A DNA stretch of 26,272 bases, taken from the NCBI GenBank assembly GCA_964542765.1, contig CAZIVO010000043.1:1-26272 (forward strand), written 5' to 3'. Shown one piece after another: positions 1 to 7,037 of this stretch; positions within the stretch are counted from its first letter, which is position 1; each line of letters opens with the position of its first letter. A model generated the notes under the pieces. That model was not told the origin of the DNA, ran no database searches, and saw nothing but the letters and a program-made list of their open reading frames with translations. The position numbers and the translations under genes are program-made. This stretch comes from CAZIVO01 sp964542765 (GTDB lineage Bacteria; Planctomycetota; UBA1135; UBA2386).

Positions 1-112
1 GCCCGCGAATTACTGTATTGACATACTGAAACTCTGGGAATGAGCACGATGCGAATGCTGGGAACATAACATTATTCTTGCACCATGCAATTGAAGAACT
101 GGCGTAATTGGC
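1..112. other. Non-carB leader segment, likely chimeric contig end
   Basis: This stretch is clearly more AT-rich than what follows. In the carB frame it has a stop at 92-94. The carB family should here show the conserved pre-ATP-grasp segment (glycine-rich, ending in an acidic-aromatic pair before the double Cys), but no frame gives it. Recognisable carB protein begins abruptly at about base 113 with C-C-V-H-A-A. I see no gene, RNA or mobile-element end in it. The simplest reading is a misjoined or low-quality contig end. A real rearrangement inside carB cannot be excluded. Confidence 0.5.
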
Positions 113-1621
113 TGCTGTGTCCATGCCGCCATGGCCCTGACCGAAATGGGCTACGAAACCGTGATGGTCAACAGCAACCCCGAGACCGTGTCGACCGACT
201 TCGACACCTCGGACATGCTTTTCTTCGAGCCACTGACACACGAAGACGTCCTCAACATCATCGAGAGGATCTCTCCGCACGGAGTGATCGTTCAGTTCGG
301 CGGACAAACCCCCCTGAATCTGGCTCGAAGCCTGGCAGATGCGGGGGCGCCGCTGGTCGGAACCAGCGTCGACTCGATCGAAGCCGCTGAAGATCGCGAT
401 CTCTTCACAAAGCTCATCGAAAAACTCGATCTGCGCCAACCTCCCAACGGCATGGCCAGGAACTCCGACCAGGCGGTGGAAATAGCCGAACGCCTGGGCT
501 ATCCGGTCGTGGTCCGGCCGAGCTTTGTCCTCGGCGGTCGGGCAATGGAGGTCGTTTACGGTGAAAGCAGCCTGCGCCGTTACATGGCTGAAAACGTGCC
601 TAAATCAGCCACACGACCCATCCTGGTGGACAAGTTTGTCGAAGGGGCGATCGAGGTCGACGTCGATGCCATCTGCGATGGCGAGAACGTCGTCATCGGC
701 GGGATCATGGAACACATCGAAGAAGCCGGGATCCATTCCGGTGATTCGAGCTGCTCCCTGCCGCCCTACAGCCTCAGCGATGGGATGATTGCGCTGATCA
801 CCGAAGCCACACACAAGATGGCTCTGGAACTCCGTGTGATCGGCCTCATGAATGTGCAATATGCCGTCCAGGGCAACCGCCTCTTCGTGATCGAGGCCAA
901 TCCCCGGGCCTCCCGGACCGTGCCTTTCGTCTCCAAATCTATCGGCAAGCCCCTCGCCAAGATTGCTGCAAAACTCATGCTTGGCACGACCCTTCCCGAA
1001 CTGGATTTCTTGGAAGCCATCGTGCCAAAGCACTTCGCCGTGAAGGGTCCCGTATTCCCATTCAACAAGTTCCTGGGGGTCGACACCCTTCTGGGACCAG
1101 AAATGAAGTCGACAGGCGAAGTGATGGGACTCGACTCCAACTTCGGAGCAGCCTTTGCAAAATCCCAACTGGGAGCAGGTAATGATCTCCCTGTCAAAGG
1201 CAAGGTCTTCCTCTCGGTGCGAGACGAAGACAAGCGAATCATGCTCTCCCTGGCCAGCCGACTCCACCACCTCGGCCTCGCCTTGGTTGCAACCAGCGGA
1301 ACAGCGCGAGCCATCGCCAACAACGGCATTCCCGTCGAGCGAGTCTTCAAGCTGCATGAAGGACGGCCACATGTCGTCGACATGATCAAGAACCGAGAAG
1401 TTCAGCTGATCATCAATACACCATCAGGCAAGATCGAACGCTCTGACGGAGCGCTGATTCGATCGACAGCCGTATCCTTCAAGGTGCCCTGCATCACAAC
1501 GCTGGCAGCAGCATCGGCCACGATCCAAGCGATTGAGTGGATCCATCAAAGACCGCTGATGGCAACACCCTTGCAAGACTACTACCCGGCCTCGGCCGTA
1601 TCCTCAGAGAGCACGGTGTAA
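113..1621 (+). CDS. carB: Carbamoyl-phosphate synthase large subunit, C-terminal half (5'-partial)
   Basis: This is the second synthetase half of CarB, which phosphorylates carbamate with ATP to make carbamoyl phosphate for arginine and pyrimidine synthesis in the cytoplasm. The reading frame matches CarB from C-C-V-H-A-A-M onward: the N-P-E-T-V-S-T-D block, the G-G-Q-T-P-L ATP-grasp entry, the R-P-S-F-V-L-G-G-R-A-M-E loop, G-G-I-M-E-H-I-E, the catalytic-type E-A-N-P-R-A-S-R, and L-G-P-E-M-K-S-T-G-E-V-M. It then runs into a C-terminal MGS-like regulatory domain (about the last 130 residues, with H-E-G-R-P-H and I-I-N-T). The Met at 131 lies inside a conserved block, so it is not a start codon. 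The N-terminal synthetase half and the first part of this half are missing because homology breaks off at about 113. Transaldolase follows 21 bases downstream on the same strand, so the two may be co-transcribed. Confidence 0.95.
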   Translation, partial: CCVHAAMALTEMGYETVMVNSNPETVSTDFDTSDMLFFEPLTHEDVLNIIERISPHGVIVQFGGQTPLNLARSLADAGAPLVGTSVDSIEAAEDRDLFTKLIEKLDLRQPPNGMARNSDQAVEIAERLGYPVVVRPSFVLGGRAMEVVYGESSLRRYMAENVPKSATRPILVDKFVEGAIEVDVDAICDGENVVIGGIMEHIEEAGIHSGDSSCSLPPYSLSDGMIALITEATHKMALELRVIGLMNVQYAVQGNRLFVIEANPRASRTVPFVSKSIGKPLAKIAAKLMLGTTLPELDFLEAIVPKHFAVKGPVFPFNKFLGVDTLLGPEMKSTGEVMGLDSNFGAAFAKSQLGAGNDLPVKGKVFLSVRDEDKRIMLSLASRLHHLGLALVATSGTARAIANNGIPVERVFKLHEGRPHVVDMIKNREVQLIINTPSGKIERSDGALIRSTAVSFKVPCITTLAAASATIQAIEWIHQRPLMATPLQDYYPASAVSSESTV

Positions 1622-1626
1622 GATCA

Positions 1627-1632
1627 AAGGAG
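1627..1632 (+). promoter_or_regulatory. Ribosome binding site of transaldolase
   Basis: AAGGAG lies 10 bases before the ATG at 1643. It is one of the clearest Shine-Dalgarno sites in the window and supports that start. Confidence 0.7.
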
Positions 1633-1642
1633 AGGCAGCAGC

Positions 1643-2932
1643 ATGATCGATTCCATCAGAGACATCTCCGCACAAGGTTCGTCACTCGCAACCAAGCTCC
1701 GTGATTTTTGTCGTCAAGGACATGAACCGCCGAGTGCAACCACTCGCCAAGGATTCCCCACGAACGAGACGTGGCAGAAACTCGCATCGACAGGGACAAC
1801 CCTTTGGCTCGACACCGGTGATGTGGATGCGATCTCCGCACTCTGGACGCAGGAATTCGATGCGCTGACAACAAATAACACGCTCCTGAACAAAGAGATC
1901 CAGAAAGGCATCTACGACGATCTGATGCCGCGCGTGGCCGACCTGCTGCGAGATGTCGAGCCGGATCTCAGCGAGGAACTTCTCATCCAGGAAATCGCAT
2001 TCGCCCTGAACGCCGTGCATGGCCTGACCTTGGTGAGGACCTTCGATGCGGACGTGAGCGTCGAATTACACACCAATCTCGCCTATGACACCGAGGCGAG
2101 TTACGAGTACGGCAAGCGGTTCTGGGATATCTGCCCCGACCGCTTCATCGTCAAGGTGCCTCTCACCCCACAAGGATTGATCGCCGCCCGCCGTCTCGGC
2201 CAGGATGGCATACGCGTGAACTTCACCCTCGGTTTTTCCGCGCGTCAGAACTACCTGACTGCCAAGGTCGCACGCCCAAGCTGGGTGAATGTCTTCATGG
2301 GAAGGTGCAACGCCTTCGTGAGCAACAGCGGTCTGGGCGATGGAGCGAACATCGGCGAAAAAGCCACCCTCGCAAGCCAGCGAGCCGTTCGCGAAGCCAA
2401 TGCCAACTCGGGAACCAATGTCCGACAGATCGGCGCATCGATGCGCAACGGGCAACAAGCCGTCGACTTGATGGGACTGGACACATACACCATCCCCACC
2501 GCCGTCGCCGAGCAATACCTGGAGATCGACCCCGCGGGAGAAGAGATGAGGGACCGCACCAGCGACGACCCCGAAGTCTCTCTCACACGCGCCGAGGATC
2601 TCGAAGGAAAGCGTGTAGATGTCTTCTGGCGCGTCGATGACGAGTTCCGCGCGGCCGTCGACTCACTCGGCCAAGGCGTGCTCGACTCGATGAGCGGACC
2701 CGAATTATGCTCACATCTGCAAGATCAAGGCTGTGCCGACATTTTCCCCGAACTCTCACAAGACGATCAAGACCATCTGGCAACTGATGGCAAGATCCCC
2801 CTGTTCGAACGCTGGGCTGCACGAGTCGAATCCGGCGAGCTCGCCTGGGACTCGCTTTTGACCAAGGCTGGCCTGGCAAGCTTCACGGCCGATCAATCGG
2901 CGCTCGACCAGAGGATCCGGAACCAGCTATAG
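1643..2932 (+). CDS. tal: Transaldolase
   Basis: Transaldolase moves a dihydroxyacetone unit between sugar phosphates in the non-oxidative pentose phosphate pathway. The 429-residue protein shows the expected TIM-barrel marks: L-D-T-G-D with catalytic-type Asp57, T-T-N-N-T-L-L-N-K at about 77-84, and F-I-V-K-V-P with the Schiff-base lysine at Lys171. N-F-T-L-G-F-S (193-199), V-F-M-G-R (217-221) and a later G-A-S-M-R-N follow. It is longer than the small transaldolases and resembles the longer bacterial form, which has a C-terminal extension (here about residues 305-429, acidic and helical-looking). The start has a good ribosome binding site and lies 21 bases after carB. The gene ends 8 bases before the convergent NorB-like gene. 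The family call is secure; the role of the C-terminal extension is unknown. Confidence 0.93.
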   Translation: MIDSIRDISAQGSSLATKLRDFCRQGHEPPSATTRQGFPTNETWQKLASTGTTLWLDTGDVDAISALWTQEFDALTTNNTLLNKEIQKGIYDDLMPRVADLLRDVEPDLSEELLIQEIAFALNAVHGLTLVRTFDADVSVELHTNLAYDTEASYEYGKRFWDICPDRFIVKVPLTPQGLIAARRLGQDGIRVNFTLGFSARQNYLTAKVARPSWVNVFMGRCNAFVSNSGLGDGANIGEKATLASQRAVREANANSGTNVRQIGASMRNGQQAVDLMGLDTYTIPTAVAEQYLEIDPAGEEMRDRTSDDPEVSLTRAEDLEGKRVDVFWRVDDEFRAAVDSLGQGVLDSMSGPELCSHLQDQGCADIFPELSQDDQDHLATDGKIPLFERWAARVESGELAWDSLLTKAGLASFTADQSALDQRIRNQL

Positions 2933-2940
2933 GCAACTCG

Positions 2941-4317
2941 CTATCCGGCGCTCGAGGGCTCGGCGTCGGAACCCGGCACTGCCGGTGACGCGAGCATCTG
3001 CCACCAACCACGGGCGAGGCTGGTCAATGCCATCGCCACTCCTGCTCCCGCCAGAGGGAAGATGATCTTGCCCCATGAAACCCAACCCGGGCTGGCTTCC
3101 CCCATGTAGCGACACACTCCATGAACCACGCCCGAGACGGAGAGCCACGCGACCAAGACCGCCGTCGAAAGATTGAGCAACACGAACATCCGACGCTTGC
3201 GGTCGCTATTGAGTTCCACCGTAACAGTCTCTGACGAGCCTCGGATTTCGGCCAGCAAGAAGGAAAGCGCCCCAAACAAGATCATCGTGTCGATGCCTAT
3301 CTCCGTCCCCATGGCATGACCAGTCACCATGTGCGTGCCATGGATCAAGCTATTGAGGCTCGGCACCGAGATGGCAATCGACACGATCAGCATGGCCGCC
3401 GTCCACCACTTTGCCGCGCCCAGAAAAGCCGTTGCCGCAACAAAGGGAACTCCCGACACTCGAGCTCTGACGGCGCGGCTGATATCCCACAGAATCCTGA
3501 GCAGAATCAGGATCTCGACCATGCTGACAATGAAGGCTATCCACTTGACTGTGTGGCTCTGTGGCAAGTGGTAAGTGTGGNNNNNNNNNNTCGTGAAGGA
3601 ATTCAGAGCGCCCACGCCAAACAACAAGAAGGCAATCCGAGACTGCCCGTAGCCGCGATCTCCCGACAACTTCTCGGCAACATAGATCAGCGAGCCATAG
3701 ACGAGAAAGTTGAACGAGCCCACCAGAGTGCCACAGGACTTCCACTGCAACTGGAGGTCGCGGATCGGGCTCTCCTCCACCCACGGCAGCAGGTAGGCAT
3801 GGCCCTCGACAAAGGTGTAGATGAAATACAAAACACCCGCTGTCCAGAACCAGATGTACACCGGCGCCCGCCAGAACCCCGGCAATGCACGCCGCAGGAA
3901 GTTGAACGCAAATGCCAGCCAACCCAGGAGGAGGGCTGCCGAGAAGACCGGGTGGAATCCAAGGTACTCACGCCCGGAGAAGACTCCCAAGGACAGGGTG
4001 ATGAAAATGCCCAGGCCGGCCAGGATCCACAGTGCTGTATGGAACCGGAAGCGCAAGGTATCAGCACGACTCAATCCCTTACCGGACAACCAGTGATAGA
4101 TGACGGCGATGGCGCCGCCGAAGATCCAGAGACTGGCAAAACTGGTGTGCAGCGGACGCAACTTCGCCAGCGGCAACCCGACACTGGTCAGAAACTCTGA
4201 TACCGAGGGGATGTAATGCAAGACCGCGACAAGGCCGCCGAGGACAGCCAGAAGAATGCAGGCCAAGGCCATACGCAACTGGATGACCACAAGGCCATTG
4301 TCTCGCGATGTATCCAT
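2941..4317 (-). CDS. NorB-like heme-copper oxidase superfamily subunit I
   Basis: A polytopic membrane protein of about 458 residues with roughly 12 hydrophobic segments, related to NorB and cbb3 subunit I. Visible landmarks, counted from the ATG at 4317, are P-L-H-T-S with His57 (expected low-spin heme ligand), a pair ending in His247 inside x-H-T-Y-H-L-P (active-site pair), and H-G-T-H-M-V-T-G-H-A-M around 326-336, where His334 fits the high-spin heme ligand. Two usual ligands look changed. NorB's H-L-W-V-E-G-V-W-E aligns with L-Q-L-Q-W-K-S-C-G (188-196), so the first active-site His is Leu. The second low-spin heme His is Met336. A 10-base N gap (residues 243-246) hides the neighbouring His. 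The ATG lies 2 bases after the stop of the cytochrome c gene, so the pair is an operon; a longer TTG start at 4338 is less likely. Nitric oxide or oxygen reduction is possible, but the substrate is unproven. Confidence 0.75.
   Translation of the reverse strand: MDTSRDNGLVVIQLRMALACILLAVLGGLVAVLHYIPSVSEFLTSVGLPLAKLRPLHTSFASLWIFGGAIAVIYHWLSGKGLSRADTLRFRFHTALWILAGLGIFITLSLGVFSGREYLGFHPVFSAALLLGWLAFAFNFLRRALPGFWRAPVYIWFWTAGVLYFIYTFVEGHAYLLPWVEESPIRDLQLQWKSCGTLVGSFNFLVYGSLIYVAEKLSGDRGYGQSRIAFLLFGVGALNSFTXXXXHTYHLPQSHTVKWIAFIVSMVEILILLRILWDISRAVRARVSGVPFVAATAFLGAAKWWTAAMLIVSIAISVPSLNSLIHGTHMVTGHAMGTEIGIDTMILFGALSFLLAEIRGSSETVTVELNSDRKRRMFVLLNLSTAVLVAWLSVSGVVHGVCRYMGEASPGWVSWGKIIFPLAGAGVAMALTSLARGWWQMLASPAVPGSDAEPSSAG
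3581..3590. other. Assembly gap of 10 N inside the NorB-like gene
   Basis: Ten undetermined bases. The frame is kept across them on the minus strand. The hidden codons start with A and end with C, which fits Asn at the first and His at the last position, as expected before the visible H-T-Y-H-L-P. The gap length therefore appears to be right. Confidence 0.9.
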
Positions 4318-4319
4318 GG

Positions 4320-5072
4320 TCACCGGAACTCCCACCAAGGCAGAGAGTCCGAACCTCTGTCAACATCAACTGTCGACCGCAGCGCATCACGGTGCTCGTT
4401 CACCCACGTGATGTAAGCCGCCAACGCATGCCTATCAGGCTCGCTCAGAGCCTGCGCCGGCATACCCTTCTCGGGTCGCCCCTCGGCCAGGACCTTGTCG
4501 ATCTCGGCCAGTGCCAATCGCTCCATAACATCGCTGAGATCCGGCGCGAGATAGGGACCCAAAGGTGTATTTCGAAACAACGTGTGGCAAGACACGCAGC
4601 GAGATTGGAACAACCGATGCCCGTCAGCAGCAGTTTCCGCGAAAGGATTCTCTTTCGAATGCTCATCGATCACGGCAGCAATTCGGGCAGCATCCGGTGG
4701 AATACGCCGTCGTGCCTGCCCCACTCCGGAACGATCGATAGCCTCCAGAAAGGCAGACAGGGCATCGATCTGCCCGGAGGTCATTTCGAACGCCGGCATC
4801 TGCTGAGAGCCATCGGTCAGAACATCCTCCATCCGCTGGCGGGTCAAGCGAGAGTGGGCATTGGTCAGATCAGGACCCAAAAAGCCGCCGAAGCCGTACA
4901 TTTGATGACAGACGTTGCAGTTGTACGAATGCCAGATCCCTCGGCCCTCCAGCGCGAGCGCACCAAGCTTCGGCATCTTCGATGCCGTGTCATCGGTGTA
5001 GCACAGAAAAGTCTGCGTCACGAAGGCCGAAATGAGGCCAGCCATGAGGAGTTTGCGGTGTGCTACCTTCAC
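4320..5072 (-). CDS. Membrane-anchored diheme cytochrome c (NorC-like)
   Basis: An electron-carrier protein with one N-terminal membrane anchor and two c-type heme domains, expected on the outer face of the cytoplasmic membrane. Numbering is from an upstream TTG at 5141. The anchor lies at about 31-48. The first heme motif is C75-N-V-C-H79, followed by G-G-F-L-G-P-D-L-T-N, which resembles NorC, with Met115 as likely axial ligand. The second heme motif is C182-V-S-C-H186 with Met227 in K-G-M-P-A. I chose the GTG at 5072 because it gives the basic stretch V-K-V-A-H-R-K just before the anchor; ATG at 5045 is an alternative. Neither has a strong ribosome binding site. The gene sits 2 bases upstream of the NorB-like gene and very likely donates electrons to it. 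NorC usually has one heme, so the second domain is an addition. Confidence 0.85.
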   Translation of the reverse strand: MKVAHRKLLMAGLISAFVTQTFLCYTDDTASKMPKLGALALEGRGIWHSYNCNVCHQMYGFGGFLGPDLTNAHSRLTRQRMEDVLTDGSQQMPAFEMTSGQIDALSAFLEAIDRSGVGQARRRIPPDAARIAAVIDEHSKENPFAETAADGHRLFQSRCVSCHTLFRNTPLGPYLAPDLSDVMERLALAEIDKVLAEGRPEKGMPAQALSEPDRHALAAYITWVNEHRDALRSTVDVDRGSDSLPWWEFR

Positions 5073-5204
5073 CCGTGCGGATGATAGAGACTGCTCCGCC
5101 GGAGTAAAGGGACGAGAAGGCGGCCGGGCGAAGCCACACAAACAAATGCTTCAGCAAGACAAGAAGCCCCTACCTGAGCGCTGAGAAGCCTTGCGCGGTC
5201 GCTA

Positions 5205-7037
5205 TCAGTCCCACCGCAACCGAAAAAGTTGGTAGACCTTGCCACCCAAGGTCACATTTTCGGCCATGTCGATCGTGTGTGCGACTTCGACCCTCAGCCG
5301 ACCTTTCTGCCAGTCCTCGGCAAGAAGCTTCACGTCTTCGGAATACCAACCCTCGAGCAGACAGAGGTAATCGGGACGCCGCTGAAGGATGTAATCGTGA
5401 CGATCCGGCACATCGCCATGCAATCCGCCACTGTGAATGGTCGCACGACGTTTTGGCCAATCCAGAATCTCGGTCGTGACGATTCCCGCAAGATCGAGAA
5501 CTCGCCGATCGCCCCAGTAGCCGATCGCGCCAATGTCATGGCAAGCGATGATCGCATCTTCGGCGGTGTTTTCAGCGATCCAACGCCCCATGCCAACATG
5601 AGCTTGAGTGGTTTCCTTCACATTGAAGGCATAGCTCTTCGCCATCGGCGCCATCGCAAAGCCAGCCCATACAACACCTAGCGTCAAAAGAACTCCTTGC
5701 GTTGACCGACCTCGACCAAGGGCAACAGCCAAGCCCATGTACATGCACCACAACCCAGCAGGGAGGTAGATCAGCCAGGGCAATAATTCCGCCGCACGCC
5801 CCATGACCGAACTCGCAGCGACTGGATCAATATCATCGAACAGAAAATATCCGGCGAGACCCCGCAGACTCTCTGGCAAACCCAAGGCTATTCCAAAGCC
5901 GGGATACAACACCGCCACACACACCACGAAGATGCACGAGTGCACGAGGATCCCCGGCCAGGAAGATCCCTTGCGCTCAGATGGCGTGGCCAACCCCGCA
6001 GCGGAGATGGCAAGGACCAGAGGATAGAGAAACGCATAGTAACGCCCATGCTGGACCCACGGCACACCGAAGCCGACCAGGCCACGGACCACGCCGAAGA
6101 AGACGAAGATCCCCATCACCAGCATTGCCGGTCGACGCGTTTGCTGCCGGAGAAACGCGAACAAAACGCCGGCACACAAGAAGGGATTCCACAGCGGAAT
6201 GTAACCCAGCAAGGCGATCATCATCGCCGCCGGATTCCAGATGAGCGCATCGATGAGGCCTGACAAGCCATCACGCTCGAACACCTGAATCGGAGTCCCC
6301 GAAGCCGCCTTGACGTAAAAGGTCGTCGGCAAGGGTTTGCCATGCAACGCGTAGTGCAAAGCAATCCACGCGCCAAGACATCCCAGAAATGCCAACGACC
6401 CTGTCGAGACCCACCGGATCAAGGGTTGCTTGGTTTCCTTGCGCCATCGCCACGCATCATGAGCAGCGAGCAGCGCTCCGATGGCGAAACACTCCGGGCG
6501 AGCCCAGCCCGCCAGGGTACATACGAAGGCGCCCAAGCCCGCCGGCCGACGACGAAGATGCAGCCATACCCCCAAGGTGACCAGAAAGGTGAACAAGGGG
6601 ACTTCCATCCCCGACAAGGCTCCCCAGATGTAACGCGGCGCAAGGGCCAAGCCGACAGCAGCAATCACGCCACCCAGAGTATTGCCCGAGAGTTTCGCGC
6701 CGAGCATCGCCGTCGTGAGCAAGGACAGCACCCCGAACAGAAGGCCAAGGAAAATGCTGGACGTGACCCCGTCGAGGCCCAGCGCCATGGGCACGGATAG
6801 CAACATGGTCCACAGGGGCGCGGTGGAACCACCCACACTTTCCGGGTTGGCGCCGAAACGAAAACCTTCTCCTGCAGCCAGATTCTGCGCAAAACTGAGA
6901 TGGATCCAGCCATCATCAAGAGGGATCGAAGGAGTGACCCCTTCCGACAAACAACGCCACAAGAACAGAGCGATCGCCAGACCGAACACCAACAAGGCGA
7001 TCAGGAACCCAGGAAGAATGCGTGCGGGCCTCTCCAT
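5205..7037 (-). CDS. GT-C-type membrane glycosyltransferase
   Basis: A 610-residue integral membrane protein with about 10-12 hydrophobic segments and a soluble C-terminal part (about 480-610). The first membrane segment (about 10-28) is followed by the acidic pair Asp41-Asp42 in P-L-D-D-G-W-I-H. N-L-A-A-G-E-G-F and a G-G-S-T-A-P-L-W block come next. This arrangement is typical of GT-C enzymes, which use polyprenyl-phosphate sugars as donors on the outer face of the membrane. H-G-R-Y-Y-A-F-L-Y-P in the middle also fits that family. The true start is the ATG at 7037, which overlaps the sulfatase stop in TGATG; a TTG one codon upstream is not needed. Donor and acceptor cannot be read from sequence. 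Cell-surface glycan or lipid glycosylation is the likely role. Confidence 0.75.
   Translation of the reverse strand: MERPARILPGFLIALLVFGLAIALFLWRCLSEGVTPSIPLDDGWIHLSFAQNLAAGEGFRFGANPESVGGSTAPLWTMLLSVPMALGLDGVTSSIFLGLLFGVLSLLTTAMLGAKLSGNTLGGVIAAVGLALAPRYIWGALSGMEVPLFTFLVTLGVWLHLRRRPAGLGAFVCTLAGWARPECFAIGALLAAHDAWRWRKETKQPLIRWVSTGSLAFLGCLGAWIALHYALHGKPLPTTFYVKAASGTPIQVFERDGLSGLIDALIWNPAAMMIALLGYIPLWNPFLCAGVLFAFLRQQTRRPAMLVMGIFVFFGVVRGLVGFGVPWVQHGRYYAFLYPLVLAISAAGLATPSERKGSSWPGILVHSCIFVVCVAVLYPGFGIALGLPESLRGLAGYFLFDDIDPVAASSVMGRAAELLPWLIYLPAGLWCMYMGLAVALGRGRSTQGVLLTLGVVWAGFAMAPMAKSYAFNVKETTQAHVGMGRWIAENTAEDAIIACHDIGAIGYWGDRRVLDLAGIVTTEILDWPKRRATIHSGGLHGDVPDRHDYILQRRPDYLCLLEGWYSEDVKLLAEDWQKGRLRVEVAHTIDMAENVTLGGKVYQLFRLRWD

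Noticed and set aside
131..133. ATG at 131 as the start of carB or of a split carB gene
   Set aside because: The codons just before it (C-C-V-H-A-A) still match the CarB family, so the Met is internal to a conserved block.
3316..4200. 294-codon open frame on the plus strand opposite the NorB-like gene
   Set aside because: It runs through the N gap, is rich in Gln/Arg without domain character, and mirrors the codon bias of the real gene on the other strand.
4318..4338. TTG start at 4338 for the NorB-like gene
   Set aside because: An ATG at 4317 lies just after the upstream stop, the usual operon spacing; the TTG would need a 19-base overlap.
5073..5141. TTG start at 5141 for the diheme cytochrome
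   Set aside because: It adds a Pro/Arg-rich stretch before the basic residues and membrane anchor, which are better begun at the GTG at 5072.
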